From assembly GCA_903921205.1 (NCBI GenBank), contig CAIXPF010000081.1, positions 1-44,699 of the forward strand: a stretch of 44,699 nucleotides of DNA. The letters are read 5' to 3'. The notes under the pieces are model-generated. The model saw nothing but the letters and a program-made list of their open reading frames with translations, was not told where the DNA came from and made no database searches. This DNA comes from an uncultured Acidimicrobiia bacterium. Its GTDB lineage: Bacteria > Actinomycetota > Acidimicrobiia > Acidimicrobiales > CAIXPF01. Both the position numbers and the translations under genes were made by a program. Below are positions 32,367 through 41,963 of this stretch, in pieces (position 1 is the first letter of the stretch; every line of letters begins with the position of its first letter).

Positions 32367-33047
32367 GTGACGCCTTCTGTGCTCGACCGCCAGATCATCC
32401 GGGTCGTCGTCGTCGACGACCACCGCATGTTCCTCGACAGCCTCGTGCGCCTGCTCGAGGACGAGGCCGACATCGAGGTGGTGGCCGTCGCCGGTTCGAG
32501 TGCCGATGCCGTTGCCTCGGTCGCCGCTACCGGCCCCGATGTCGTGATCGTCGACTACCAGCTGCCCGACGAGAGCGGCGCGAAGACCACCACCTCGCTG
32601 CGGGCCGCCCACCCGCACCTCCCGGTGGTGATGCTGACCGGTCAGGCCGACACCTCCGCAGCCCGCGCCGCCTCCGAGGTGGGCTGTGCCGCCTTCATCA
32701 CCAAGGACCGGGCCGCGCAGGACCTCGTCGATGCCATCCGTTCGGCGTATGAGTCGGCCGGAGCCGATGTCGTCGCCGGTCCGCTCGCGACACCGGGCGC
32801 TCCTGCGCTCGGCGCGTCGGCCGGACTCGTCGCCGGATGGGAAGGCGCCCGGGCCACCCGGCTCAGCCGTCGCGAACGCGAGGTGCTCGGCCTGCTCGCC
32901 GACGGTGCCGGCACCGACACCATCTCCGAGCTGCTGTACATCAGCCGGAACACCGTCCGTGCCCATGTCCAGCGCGTGATCACCAAGCTCGGCGCCCACT
33001 CCAAGCTCGAAGCGGTGGCCGTCGCCCGTCGACGCGGCCTGCTCTGA
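32367..33047 (+). CDS. LuxR/NarL-family response regulator
   Basis: A 226-residue two-domain regulator. The receiver domain (about 10-130) has the acidic pair VVVVDDHRMF, the phosphoacceptor Asp63 (VVIVDYQLPDESG), Thr in VVMLTGQA and Lys in AFITKDRA. A linker of low complexity leads to the C-terminal LuxR HTH (about 162-226: LSRREREVLGLLADG, ISRNTVRAHVQRVITKLGAH). It is convergent with the PAS kinase gene with a 3-nt gap, so the two are plausibly partners. Alternative start at 32379. Confidence 0.92.
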   Translation: MTPSVLDRQIIRVVVVDDHRMFLDSLVRLLEDEADIEVVAVAGSSADAVASVAATGPDVVIVDYQLPDESGAKTTTSLRAAHPHLPVVMLTGQADTSAARAASEVGCAAFITKDRAAQDLVDAIRSAYESAGADVVAGPLATPGAPALGASAGLVAGWEGARATRLSRREREVLGLLADGAGTDTISELLYISRNTVRAHVQRVITKLGAHSKLEAVAVARRRGLL

Positions 33048-33050
33048 GCC

Positions 33051-35060
33051 TCAACCGGCCGGGAGCCGGATGGTGACGGTGGTGCCCGAACCGGGGCTGC
33101 TGGTGACCTGCACCCGGCCACCGGCCTGTTCGACGATTCCCTGCACGGTCGCCATGCCGAGCCCGGACGCCTCGCTGCGGGGCTTCGTGGTGAAGAACGG
33201 CTCGAAGATGCGGGCGAGCACCTCGGGGGTCATACCGATGCCGGTGTCGGTGACCTCGACCACGGCCTCGGTCGGCCCCCCGGTGTCGCCGTCGGGCACT
33301 GCGCCGTCGGCTTCGACGGTCCCGAGGCGCACCGACATGGTGATGTCGCCGCCGTCGGGCAGGGCGTCACGGGCGTTGATGAGCAGGTTGATCAACATCT
33401 GCTCGATCTGGCCGGGATCGGCCACCACGAAGATGCCCGGCGGGGCCTCGAGGTGCAGCTCGACCTTCGGGCGCAACGGGCCGGTCATCATGGCCGCCAG
33501 CTCGCCGAGGAGCTGCCCGAGGTCGATGCGTTGCGGACGGAGTTGTTCCCGGCGGGAGAACAGCAGCAGCTGTCGGGTCAGGGCGGCACCCCGGCGGGCG
33601 GCCTCGGCGATCTGGTCGACGTCGGGGCGCAGGGTGTCGGGCAGGTCGGGGCGTTTGGCCAGGAACCCGGCATAGTTCGAGATCACCCCGAGCAGGTTGT
33701 TGAAGTCGTGGGCCACGCCACCGGCGAGGCGTCCGAGGGCCTCGAAACGTTGCGTCTGCGCCAACTGGGCCTCGAGCCGCTCGCGGGACTGCTCGGCGGC
33801 GAGGAGCTCGATGTCCCGGCCGAGCTCGCGCAGCCGGTCCTGCAACTGGAGCTGCTCCGTGAGGTCGAGCACGGTTCCGATCACGCTCTCCACGCTGCCG
33901 CTGGGGCCGATCAGTGGCCGGAAGCAGGCGAGCGCCACCATGTCCCGTCCGTCGGCGTGGACCAGTTTGAACTCGGCGGAGGAACTGTGCCCTTCCAGGG
34001 CCCGGGCGAAGTGCAACCGTACGAGGGACCGTTGCGAGGGGTGCACGAAGGAGTCCGCCGGCCGGCCGATCACCGGGCTGCCGCCGGCGAGGATCATCTC
34101 GGTGAGCGGGGTGACGTCGGCGAGCAGCCCGGCGCGGTCGATCTCGAAGATACCGACAGGTACGGTCTCGGCCAGGGTTCGGTAGCGGGCCTCGGAGCGA
34201 CGCAACTCGGTGATGTCGCTGATCTGCACCGCCAGGTGCGGTGGCCGCCCACCCCGGGAGGGGTCGGCCACCGGGGCCCCGAACAGGCGGACGGCCACCG
34301 CCTCGCCGTGCACGTCGGTACCGCGACACTCGAGGTCGAGCACCGCCGACGGGTCGGTCTGGACCTCGTCGATCCGAGCGAACAGTGCAGGCCAGTCGTC
34401 GGGGTCGATGAAGGACCACCACGGCTGGGCGTCACCCTTGTCCCGGCCGGTGGCGAATCGTTCGAAGGCGGCGTTGGCCTCCACGACGCGGCCCTCGCGG
34501 CCACCGACCACCATGGCCTGCGGCGATGCGTCGAATGCCGATGCGAGCAGGGCCTGTGCCTGCTGCAGCCGACGTTCGTCGTTGCGCTGCCGGGTGACGT
34601 CGTCGAGCAGGATGAGGGCGACGCGACGGCCGGGACGGTCGACGTCGGCCACCGGAAGGCACGTGATCGTCAGCCACCGGGTTCCCTCCGGCCGCGGCCG
34701 GCCGACCAGCATCCGTTCGATCCGCTCACCGTTGCGCAGACAGCGCAGCATCGGCCATCGATCAGGGGGGAGGACCTCGCCCTGGGCGTCGATACAGCCC
34801 TTCCACGCCGCTGCCCACTCCCGCTGGCTCGACCAGTCCGAGGGCAGGCCGCTCAGCTCGGCGGCGCGTTCGTCCGCCACGCGTACCACGCCGTCGGCGT
34901 CGACCACCATGAGGGCGTGGCCGAGGGCCCCGGCGACGGCCAGCGCCGCCTCGAGATTCGCAGCGGGTGACGTCACCGGTCCAGCTTCGGGGGTTGAACC
35001 GCTCCGCTGCAAGCCCTCCCGACGATCGTGGGCTCCCCTCCGGGGTCCGGCGGGGCTCAC
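33051..35060 (-). CDS. Soluble multi-PAS sensor histidine kinase
   Basis: A 669-residue kinase with no TM helix, so cytoplasmic. Three PAS-like domains (about 41-155, 171-283, 291-402) precede a short coiled coil. A DHp follows with phosphoacceptor His451 (LAGGVAHDFNNLLG), then a HATPase domain with N-box LLINARDA, G1 DTGIGM, F-box FEPFFTTK and G2 GLGMATV. The HDFNN form belongs to the NtrB-like HPK4 group. The GTG at 35060 overlaps the peptidase stop (GTGA); the GTG at 34976 is an alternative that removes a low-complexity leader. It faces the response regulator gene. Confidence 0.92.
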   Translation of the reverse strand: MSPAGPRRGAHDRREGLQRSGSTPEAGPVTSPAANLEAALAVAGALGHALMVVDADGVVRVADERAAELSGLPSDWSSQREWAAAWKGCIDAQGEVLPPDRWPMLRCLRNGERIERMLVGRPRPEGTRWLTITCLPVADVDRPGRRVALILLDDVTRQRNDERRLQQAQALLASAFDASPQAMVVGGREGRVVEANAAFERFATGRDKGDAQPWWSFIDPDDWPALFARIDEVQTDPSAVLDLECRGTDVHGEAVAVRLFGAPVADPSRGGRPPHLAVQISDITELRRSEARYRTLAETVPVGIFEIDRAGLLADVTPLTEMILAGGSPVIGRPADSFVHPSQRSLVRLHFARALEGHSSSAEFKLVHADGRDMVALACFRPLIGPSGSVESVIGTVLDLTEQLQLQDRLRELGRDIELLAAEQSRERLEAQLAQTQRFEALGRLAGGVAHDFNNLLGVISNYAGFLAKRPDLPDTLRPDVDQIAEAARRGAALTRQLLLFSRREQLRPQRIDLGQLLGELAAMMTGPLRPKVELHLEAPPGIFVVADPGQIEQMLINLLINARDALPDGGDITMSVRLGTVEADGAVPDGDTGGPTEAVVEVTDTGIGMTPEVLARIFEPFFTTKPRSEASGLGMATVQGIVEQAGGRVQVTSSPGSGTTVTIRLPAG

Positions 35061-36664
35061 CGCGGCAGGGCCGGCATCGTCGGGGCGAACAGCCAGGCGT
35101 CGAAGAAGTCGTCGAGCGGCCGGCCGGCGGCCTCGGATGCCAGGGCGATGAACTGCTCGGTGGTGACCGACTGGTTGCGGTAGGCCGCCGCCCAGCGGCG
35201 CAACAGCGGGAAGAAGGCCGCGTCGCCGATGGTGCGACGCAGGGCGTGCAGGGTCAGCCCGCCGCGGTCGTAGACGGCGTCACCGAAGAGCTCGGCGCGG
35301 TCGACCGCACCGATGGGGCCGAGACGGCGGGCCTGCTGCCACGCCTCCGCCATGGTCGCGTCGAGGTCGTACCCGGGTTCCTGGCGCTCGGCCCACAGCG
35401 CTTCGGCGTAGGTGGCGAACCCCTCGTTGAGCCAGATGTCGGACCACTGCGCCACGCTCACCGAGTCGCCGAACCACTGGTGGGCCAGCTCGTGCACCAG
35501 CGTCTCCTCGCCGCCGTGCAGTGCGAGGTTCGTGTCGAACAGCGACAGGGTCTGGTTCTCGAGGGCGTAGCCGAGCCGTTCGTCGACGACGACGACGCCG
35601 TAGACCTCGAACGGATAGGGCCCGAACAGCTCGCTGAAGGTGTCGATCATCGTCCCGGTGGGGGCGAGGACCCGGGCGAACTCGGCCTCACGCCCCACCG
35701 GGACGGCGTGGCGGATGGCCACGCCGCTGCGCGGGGCGTGCGCCTCGATGGTGCCGAATCGGCCGATGGCGACGCTCACCAGGTAGCTGGCGACCGGGTC
35801 GCGGGGCTCGAAGACCCAGGAGGTGGTGGCCGGGCGCGGCCCCGCCCGGCGCTCGCGCAGCGGGCCGGTGGCGACCACATCGAGCTCGGCCGGTGCCGTC
35901 ACCGACAGCCGGTAGACGGCCTTGTCGGATGGGTGGTCGTTGCCGACCAACCAGGTGGATGCGCCGATGGGCTCGCTGGCGACATAACTGCCGGCCCCGA
36001 GGGTCGTCCAGCCGACCGCGATCCCGGCACCGGTGCCGTCGTCCACCGGTTCGGGACGGCCGGTGTAACGCACCACCACCCGGTGGGTCGAACCCCGACC
36101 GAAGACCTGCTCGGGCGCGAGCACGAGCTCGCCGTCGTCGTGGGTCACCGGTGCGGGCACGCCGTCGACGGTGGCCGCCAGCACCTGCATCGAACGCAGG
36201 TCGAACTGCAGGCCCGGACGGTCGGCGGTGAGGGTCACGTCGAGGGTCACCACGGCATCGAGCACGCCGTCGCCGTTGCCGTCGGGCTGCCAGTCGAGTG
36301 CGGCATCGACCCGTAGGACGTCCATTCCGGCGTTGCCGGCCTGCGGATAGAGCCGATCGCCGAGTCCGTCGAGCCGGTCGAGGCCGGCCACCGGCGCCAC
36401 CGCAGCGGCGGGGCTGGTCGCCGGGCCGGAACCCGGCGTCGGGGTGGCGTCGAGGTCCGTCGTCGCCGGGTCCGGGGCTTCGCCGACCGTGCTGCCCGCC
36501 GCTCGCTCGCCGAATCCAGCGCCGTCGGACGACGCGCAGGCGGCCGGCAGCACGCTGCCCGCGACGACCACGGCCAGCGCAGCCAGGGCCGGTCGCCACC
36601 GGTGACGGGTCGTCGGCGCCGCCGGCGGGTCACCGCAGGCAGTGCGGCGGGCGAAGGACGGCAT
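35057..36664 (-). CDS. M1 family metallopeptidase lipoprotein
   Basis: A 535-residue extracytoplasmic peptidase. A signal peptide ends at the lipobox LPAAC (Cys43), followed by a Pro/Ala/Thr-rich spacer to about residue 92. The N-terminal beta-domain contains LQFDLRSMQVLAATVDG. Zinc motif HELAH (391-395) with the third ligand Glu414 (WLNEGFATYAE) fits HExxH-x18-E. The substrate-binding GAMEN motif appears as GYALEN (365-370). The C-terminal aminopeptidase N helical domain is short. The ATG has TAGCCT 6 nt upstream. Its stop overlaps the kinase start, so peptidase and sensor are co-expressed. Confidence 0.92.
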   Translation of the reverse strand: MPSFARRTACGDPPAAPTTRHRWRPALAALAVVVAGSVLPAACASSDGAGFGERAAGSTVGEAPDPATTDLDATPTPGSGPATSPAAAVAPVAGLDRLDGLGDRLYPQAGNAGMDVLRVDAALDWQPDGNGDGVLDAVVTLDVTLTADRPGLQFDLRSMQVLAATVDGVPAPVTHDDGELVLAPEQVFGRGSTHRVVVRYTGRPEPVDDGTGAGIAVGWTTLGAGSYVASEPIGASTWLVGNDHPSDKAVYRLSVTAPAELDVVATGPLRERRAGPRPATTSWVFEPRDPVASYLVSVAIGRFGTIEAHAPRSGVAIRHAVPVGREAEFARVLAPTGTMIDTFSELFGPYPFEVYGVVVVDERLGYALENQTLSLFDTNLALHGGEETLVHELAHQWFGDSVSVAQWSDIWLNEGFATYAEALWAERQEPGYDLDATMAEAWQQARRLGPIGAVDRAELFGDAVYDRGGLTLHALRRTIGDAAFFPLLRRWAAAYRNQSVTTEQFIALASEAAGRPLDDFFDAWLFAPTMPALPR

Positions 36665-36670
36665 CGCGCC

Positions 36671-36676
36671 AGGCTA
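36671..36676 (-). promoter_or_regulatory. Putative leaderless -10 of the M1 peptidase
   Basis: TAGCCT on the minus strand, 6 nt before the ATG at 36664. Confidence 0.5.
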
Positions 36677-36784
36677 CGGCCCGGTCCCGTCGTTGTGACC
36701 GCAGCCCGGGCGGGTCCGGGCGGGTTCGTGCACGGCCCGGGCGGGTTCGGCCGTGACCGTGGTCGGGCGTCGTCCGGCCGTGAT

Positions 36785-36824
36785 CGGTCGGACGTCGGTC
36801 GGACGTCGGTCGGACGTCGGTCGG
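36785..36824 (+). repeat. 11-bp tandem repeat upstream of purL
   Basis: CGGTCGGACGT occurs three times head to tail, plus a partial fourth CGGTCGG, with no mismatch. It sits 50-90 bp before the purL -10 box in the 222-bp divergent region between the M1 peptidase and purL. Short GGGCGGGT repeats lie to its left. A binding-site array or a slippage product are both possible. Confidence 0.85.
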
Positions 36825-36874
36825 GCAGCGGCGGAACCTGGTTCGTCGTTGTCGGAGGTCCCGGCGGGCTCGGC

Positions 36875-36880
36875 TAGGTT
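36875..36880 (+). promoter_or_regulatory. Putative leaderless -10 of the purine operon
   Basis: TAGGTT, 6 nt before the purL GTG. Confidence 0.5.
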
Positions 36881-36886
36881 CGCACC

Positions 36887-39760
36887 GTGGTCGCCCTCCG
36901 AATCGAGGTGCGCGGCCGAACCGTCGAGGACGGGTCGGCCGCCGCCGCTGTCGCATCGCCAGGCTCCGAGGCGGCAGACCCCGCCCGGGCCGTGTCCTCG
37001 CCGGCCGGGGTCGAGCTCCGCCGGGTCTACCTCCTCGACGGCGATCCCGGCCCGGAGGTGCTCGCGGCGTTGTGCGCGACGGTGCTGGCCGACGACGTGG
37101 TCGAGCAGGCCGAGGTACTGACCGAGCCGCCGGTGGACCCCGCGCGGGTCGAGGTCGGGTTCCTCCCCGGGGTCACCGACACCGAGGCCCGCCAGCTCGA
37201 GGCGGTCATCAAGACGCTCGGCGGTGGCGACATCGCCGCGGCCACGTTGCGGGCCTACCGCCTGCCCGGGGCCGACGCCGACGAGCTGGCCACCCTCGCC
37301 CGCACCCGCTGGGCCAACCCCACCATCGAGCGCTGGGCGCTCGGCTCGTTGCCCGCCCCCTTCGCCCCGGCCCCCGCCGAGCACGCCCGGATCGAGACCG
37401 TGACCCTCGAGGGGCTCGACGACGACGGGCTGCTGGCACTGTCGCGGCAGCGTCTGCTGTCGCTCGACCTGACCGAGATGCGCACCATCGCCGCGTTCTA
37501 CCGAGACCTCGGCCGGACCCCCACCGATGCCGAGCTCGAGACGCTGGCGCAGACCTGGTCGGAACACTGCAACCACAAGACCTTCCGCGCGGTCATCGAC
37601 CTGACCGTGCGCAACGAACTCGGCGAGGTCGTGTCGACCGAGACCGTCGACGGGCTGCTCAAGAGCTACCTGCGCGCCGCCACCGACACGGTGGACAAGC
37701 CGTTCGTGCGCTCGGCCTTCGTGGACAACGCCGGGATCGTGGCCTTCGACGACCGGTGGGACCTGGCCATCAAGGTCGAGACCCACAACCATCCTTCGGC
37801 CCTCGAGCCCTTCGGTGGCGCCAACACCGGCGTCGGTGGCGTGGTGCGCGACGTCATCGGCGTGTCGGCCCGACCCATCGCCTGCCTCGACGTGCTGTGC
37901 TTCGCCCCGCTCGACACCCCCGCCGCCGAGGTGCCCGAGGGCGTGCTGGCACCGGCCCGGGTGGCCGAAGGGGTCATCGCCGGCATCGGCGACTACGGCA
38001 ACAAGCTGGGCCTGCCCACCGTGGCCGGTGCCGTGGTGTACCACCCCGGCTATCTGGGGAACCCGCTGGTGTACTGCGGGGCGGTCGGGTTGTTGCCCCA
38101 CGGTGCCCACCGCACCGGACCGCAGCCCGGTGACCTGGTCGTGGTCCTGGGCGGCCGGACCGGCCGCGACGGCATTCACGGGGCGACCTTCTCCTCGGCG
38201 GAGTTGGTGACGGAGAGCAACGAGCTGTCCGGCTCGGCCGTGCAGATCGGCGATCCGATCACCGAGAAGGCCACCATGGAACTGGTCTGCGACGCCCGGG
38301 ACGCCGGCCTGTACCGGGCGCTGACCGACTGCGGTGCCGGCGGGCTGAGCTCGGCGGTGGGCGAGTTGGGGGCTTCGACGGGTGTACGGGTCGACCTGGC
38401 GGTGGTGCCGCGGAAGTACCCGGGCCTGGCCCCGTGGGAGGTGTGGCTGTCCGAGGCCCAGGAGCGCATGGTCCTCGCCGTGCCGCCCGAGCACCTCGAC
38501 GCCCTCGAGGCGCTCGGGGACCGCTGGGCGTGCGAGGTGACCGTGATCGGGGCCTTCACCGACGACCACCGGTTGCGGGTGGATCACGGCGACACCGTCG
38601 TGGTCGACCTGCCGATGGACTTCCTGCACGACGGATGCCCCCGCCGGCACCTCGAAGCGGTCTGGCAACCCCCGGCGGTTGCTCCCGCAGCCGTGCCGGC
38701 CACACAGCCGTCGGCGTCCACGGCGCTGCTGGCGCTGCTGGCCCAGCCCACCGTGGCGTCGAAGGCCGGCCTGGTGTCCACCTACGACCACGAGGTCCGT
38801 GGCGGGACCCTCGTACGGCCGTGGTGCGGCCCGCGGGCCGAGGGTCCCTCCGACGGCGTGGTCCTGGTGCCGCTGGAGTGCTGGGAGGGATCGCGCGCCG
38901 CGTTCGCCCTCGGCCTGGGCATCAACCCCCGCTACGGCCGGCTCGACCCCTACCGGATGGCCTTGGCCGCGGTCGACGAGGCCTTCCGCAACGTCGTCGC
39001 CGCCGGTGCCGATCCCGATCAGGTCTCGCTGCTGGACAACTTCTGCTGGGGCAACCCCACCCTGGTCGATCGGCTCGGCTCGCTGGTGCGGGCCACCCAG
39101 GGCTGCCACGACGCCGCCGTCGCCTACGGGGCGCCGTTCGTGTCGGGCAAGGACAGCCTGTACAACGAGTTCGACGGCGTGCCGATCCCGGCCACGCTGC
39201 TGATCACCGCGTTGGGCATCGTGCCCGACCGGGACCGCACCGCCCAGGCCTACGCCCGGGCCGACGGCGGGGACCTGTACCTGCTCGGCGAGACCGAGGC
39301 CGAGCTCGGCGGGTCGCTCTACCACGAGCTGATCGGGCGCTCCGACGGCACGGTACCCGGCCTGCCCGCCGGCGATCCGCTGGCGGTGCACCGGGCCCTG
39401 CACCGAGCCGTCGCCGCCGGGCTGGTGTCCGGCGTGCACGACTGCAGCGAGGGCGGGCTGGCGGTGGCGCTGGCCGAGTTCGCCCTCGCCGGCGACGTCG
39501 GCCTCGACGTCGAGCTGCCGGCCGGTGCACTGGCGACCCACGAACTGCTCTTCAGCGAATCCAGCGGCCGTTACGTCGTCCAGGTTCCTGCAGAGACCGC
39601 TGCCGAGTTCGCAGCCGTCGTCGGTGACGTCGCCTGCCGGTGGATCGGTAGGCCGGCGGCCGAGCCGCAGCTGCGCATCGCCGTCGACGGTGAGGTCGTG
39701 GTGGCGGTGCCGTTGGCCGAGGTGCGGGTCGCGTTCTGCGGCCAGGAGGTGACGTCGTGA
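36887..39760 (+). CDS. purL: FGAM synthase, PurS–PurL fusion
   Basis: A 957-residue phosphoribosylformylglycinamidine synthase, longer than the ~750-residue PurL of most actinobacteria. The extra N-terminus (about 1-180) contains PurS-like sequence (VEVGFLPGVTDTEARQLEAV), which is normally a separate small subunit. The linker LTEMRTIAAFYRDLGRTPTD and QTWSEHCNHKTF (222-233) start the synthase. KVETHNHPSALEPFGG, DCGAGGLSSAVGELG, SGKDSLYNEF and HDCSEGGLAVALAEF are the ATP and FGAR site motifs. The glutaminase is encoded separately as purQ, overlapping by 4 nt. The GTG start is set by the leaderless -10 box. Confidence 0.93.
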   Translation: MVALRIEVRGRTVEDGSAAAAVASPGSEAADPARAVSSPAGVELRRVYLLDGDPGPEVLAALCATVLADDVVEQAEVLTEPPVDPARVEVGFLPGVTDTEARQLEAVIKTLGGGDIAAATLRAYRLPGADADELATLARTRWANPTIERWALGSLPAPFAPAPAEHARIETVTLEGLDDDGLLALSRQRLLSLDLTEMRTIAAFYRDLGRTPTDAELETLAQTWSEHCNHKTFRAVIDLTVRNELGEVVSTETVDGLLKSYLRAATDTVDKPFVRSAFVDNAGIVAFDDRWDLAIKVETHNHPSALEPFGGANTGVGGVVRDVIGVSARPIACLDVLCFAPLDTPAAEVPEGVLAPARVAEGVIAGIGDYGNKLGLPTVAGAVVYHPGYLGNPLVYCGAVGLLPHGAHRTGPQPGDLVVVLGGRTGRDGIHGATFSSAELVTESNELSGSAVQIGDPITEKATMELVCDARDAGLYRALTDCGAGGLSSAVGELGASTGVRVDLAVVPRKYPGLAPWEVWLSEAQERMVLAVPPEHLDALEALGDRWACEVTVIGAFTDDHRLRVDHGDTVVVDLPMDFLHDGCPRRHLEAVWQPPAVAPAAVPATQPSASTALLALLAQPTVASKAGLVSTYDHEVRGGTLVRPWCGPRAEGPSDGVVLVPLECWEGSRAAFALGLGINPRYGRLDPYRMALAAVDEAFRNVVAAGADPDQVSLLDNFCWGNPTLVDRLGSLVRATQGCHDAAVAYGAPFVSGKDSLYNEFDGVPIPATLLITALGIVPDRDRTAQAYARADGGDLYLLGETEAELGGSLYHELIGRSDGTVPGLPAGDPLAVHRALHRAVAAGLVSGVHDCSEGGLAVALAEFALAGDVGLDVELPAGALATHELLFSESSGRYVVQVPAETAAEFAAVVGDVACRWIGRPAAEPQLRIAVDGEVVVAVPLAEVRVAFCGQEVTS

Positions 39761-40494
39761 CCAAGCCGATCCACATCGGGGTGCTGACCGCGCCCGGGTC
39801 GAACCGCGACGGCGAGGCCGCGCGGGCCATCGCCATGGCCGGTGCCGAGGCCCACGTCGTGGCGTTCGGTGGTTCGCTCGACCGGTTCGACGGGGTGGTG
39901 CTGCCCGGGGGGTTCTCCTACGGCGACGCGCTCGGGGCCGGCATGCGCTGGGCCCTCGAGGTCGGCGACGCCGTGCGGGCCGTGGCCGAGTCGGGCCGGC
40001 CGGTGCTGGGCATCTGCAACGGCTTCCAGGTCCTGGTGCGCTCCGGGTTGCTGCCCGGAGCCGCGTTCGGCCCGGCGGGTGACTCCGTCGCCCGGTCGGT
40101 GACGCTGACCGCCAACGACCACGGTCGGTTCGTGTGCCGCTGGGTGAGCCTCGCGGTCGAGGCGGGCAACCGGGCCGGGCTCGACGGGCTCGTGCCGCCG
40201 GTCCTTGCGTGCCCGGTGGCCCATGGCGAGGGTCGTCTCGCAGTGCGCGACGCCGCGACCGTGGCCCGGCTCGAAGCGGGGGGCCACGTGCTGTTCCGTT
40301 ACGTGGAGGGCACCAACCCCAACGGTTCGGTCGGTGACATCGCCGGGTTGTGCGACACTTCGGGCCTGGTGTGGGGGTTGATGCCGCATCCCGAGGACCA
40401 CCTGACCGCTGCCCAGAACCCGTTCCCCCACCGTCCCGGTCGTGAAGGCCTGGCCCTTTTCGAGGCGTTTGTGTCCCGTGCTCGAGCGAACTGA
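39757..40494 (+). CDS. purQ: FGAM synthase glutaminase subunit PurQ
   Basis: A 245-residue class I glutamine amidotransferase that supplies ammonia to the PurSL synthase. The nucleophile Cys87 lies in LGICNGFQVL. HGEGR and the triad His-x-Glu in MPHPEDH are visible, as is the N-terminal VLTAPGSNRDGE. The GTG start overlaps the purL stop (GTGA). Its C-terminus overlaps purC by 17 nt. Confidence 0.95.
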   Translation: MTKPIHIGVLTAPGSNRDGEAARAIAMAGAEAHVVAFGGSLDRFDGVVLPGGFSYGDALGAGMRWALEVGDAVRAVAESGRPVLGICNGFQVLVRSGLLPGAAFGPAGDSVARSVTLTANDHGRFVCRWVSLAVEAGNRAGLDGLVPPVLACPVAHGEGRLAVRDAATVARLEAGGHVLFRYVEGTNPNGSVGDIAGLCDTSGLVWGLMPHPEDHLTAAQNPFPHRPGREGLALFEAFVSRARAN

Positions 40495-41404
40495 TCTCCA
40501 CGACCTCGTCGGCCCGCCCACCCGGGGCAAGGTGCGCGACGTCTACGACCTACCCGGTAACCGCCTGTTGCTGGTGGCGACCGACCGGCTCTCGGCGTTC
40601 GACCGGGTGCTGGGCTGCGTGCCGTACAAGGGCCAGGTGCTCACCGAGGTGTCGACCTGGTGGTTCGGGCAACTGGCCTCGGTGGTCGGCCACCACCACC
40701 TCGCCACGGTCGACCCCAACGCCGTCGTCGGTCGACGCTGCCGGACCGTCCCGGTCGAGGTGGTGGTCCGTGGCTATCTGACCGGGGTCACCTCGACCTC
40801 GCTGTGGCCCCGCTACCGCGACGGGGCCCGCGAGCTGTACGGGCTGCGTCTTCCCGACGGGCTGTCGTTCAACGATCCGCTGCCCGAGCCGCTGATCACG
40901 CCGACCACCAAGGCGCAGGCCGGCGCCCACGACGAGCCGATCTCCTCGGCCGACGTGGTCCGCACCGGTCTGGTTCCCGCCGCCCGCTGGGAGGAGATCG
41001 AGCAGGTGGCCCTGGCGCTGTTCCGCCGGGGCGGCGAGCTGGCGGCGGCCGCCGGGCTGACGCTGGTGGACACCAAGTACGAGTTCGGCATCGACGACGA
41101 GGACCGCCTGACCCTCATCGACGAGGTGCACACCCCCGACTCGAGCCGGTTCTGGCGCGCCGGGACCGGCGAGCACCTCGACAAGGAGCTGGTGCGGCGC
41201 TGGTACGCCGAACACGGCTACCGGGGCGACGGGGATCCGCCGCCGCTGCCCGCCGAGCTGGCCGCGACGCTGTCGGAGGCCTACCTGGAGATCCACCGGC
41301 GGTTGCTCGGCCGGCCCTTCGAGCCGGCGGAGACGCCGGAGAACGACCGACTGGCCCGCAACGTGGCGGCCTGGCTCGACGCCGGTAGTCCGGTGGACCG
41401 ATGA
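40478..41404 (+). CDS. purC: SAICAR synthetase
   Basis: A 308-residue phosphoribosylaminoimidazole-succinocarboxamide synthase that joins aspartate to [45 protein letters not shown], the Asp-binding stretch [23 protein letters not shown] and [14 protein letters not shown] are classic. It is the longer form common outside Firmicutes. The GTG at 40478 lies inside the end of purQ. The stop overlaps purE as ATGA. Confidence 0.95.
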   Translation: MLERTDLHDLVGPPTRGKVRDVYDLPGNRLLLVATDRLSAFDRVLGCVPYKGQVLTEVSTWWFGQLASVVGHHHLATVDPNAVVGRRCRTVPVEVVVRGYLTGVTSTSLWPRYRDGARELYGLRLPDGLSFNDPLPEPLITPTTKAQAGAHDEPISSADVVRTGLVPAARWEEIEQVALALFRRGGELAAAAGLTLVDTKYEFGIDDEDRLTLIDEVHTPDSSRFWRAGTGEHLDKELVRRWYAEHGYRGDGDPPPLPAELAATLSEAYLEIHRRLLGRPFEPAETPENDRLARNVAAWLDAGSPVDR

Positions 41405-41916
41405 GCGATCCGGTCCCCGACGGGGGTGCTGCGCCTGCGGTCGGTGTGATCATGGGCAGCGTCTCGGACTGGGAGACGATGCGCAAGGCCGCAGAGGTGT
41501 TGCAACGCTTCGGGGTGGCCTTCGAGGCCGAGGTGGTCTCGGCCCACCGGACCCCCGACCGGATGGTCGAGTACGCGACCACGGCCGAGGGTCGTGGACT
41601 GCAGGTGATCATCGCCGGTGCCGGCGGGGCCGCCCACCTGCCGGGCATGGTCGCCGGCCACACCGTGCTGCCGGTGATCGGGGTGCCGATCCGCTCCCGG
41701 GCGCTGTCGGGCATGGACTCGCTGCTGTCGATCGTGCAGATGCCCGCCGGCGTGCCGGTGGCGACCATGGCGATCGGTGACGCCGGGGCGACCAATGCCG
41801 GTCTGCTGGCGGTGTCGCTGCTCGGGGCGACGCAACCGTCGCTCCGCGCGGCGTTGCACGCCTACCGGGCCGAACGGGCCGCCGAGGTGGGGGCGATCCG
41901 GCTCGACCTTCCCTGA
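41401..41916 (+). CDS. purE: N5-CAIR mutase PurE (class I)
   Basis: A 171-residue mutase that converts N5-CAIR to CAIR. The signature GSVSDWETM and [10 protein letters not shown] carry the conserved Ser and His. [24 protein letters not shown] and [20 protein letters not shown] complete the family. A partner PurK is encoded next, which fits class I. It is coupled to purC through ATGA. Confidence 0.97.
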   Translation: MSDPVPDGGAAPAVGVIMGSVSDWETMRKAAEVLQRFGVAFEAEVVSAHRTPDRMVEYATTAEGRGLQVIIAGAGGAAHLPGMVAGHTVLPVIGVPIRSRALSGMDSLLSIVQMPAGVPVATMAIGDAGATNAGLLAVSLLGATQPSLRAALHAYRAERAAEVGAIRLDLP

Positions 41917-41963
41917 CCGGGCTCGGACCCGGCCCGGCGTCCGGCGGTGGACGGCCCTGCCGG

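Noticed and set aside
36785-36824. CRISPR-like repeat
   Set aside because: The units are 11 bp, contiguous, and without spacers; there are no cas genes.
36674-40501. 1275-codon open frame on the minus strand across the purine genes
   Set aside because: It is antisense to purL and purQ, and its product is low-complexity Gly/Arg/His-rich sequence with no family motifs, as expected for a GC-rich shadow frame.
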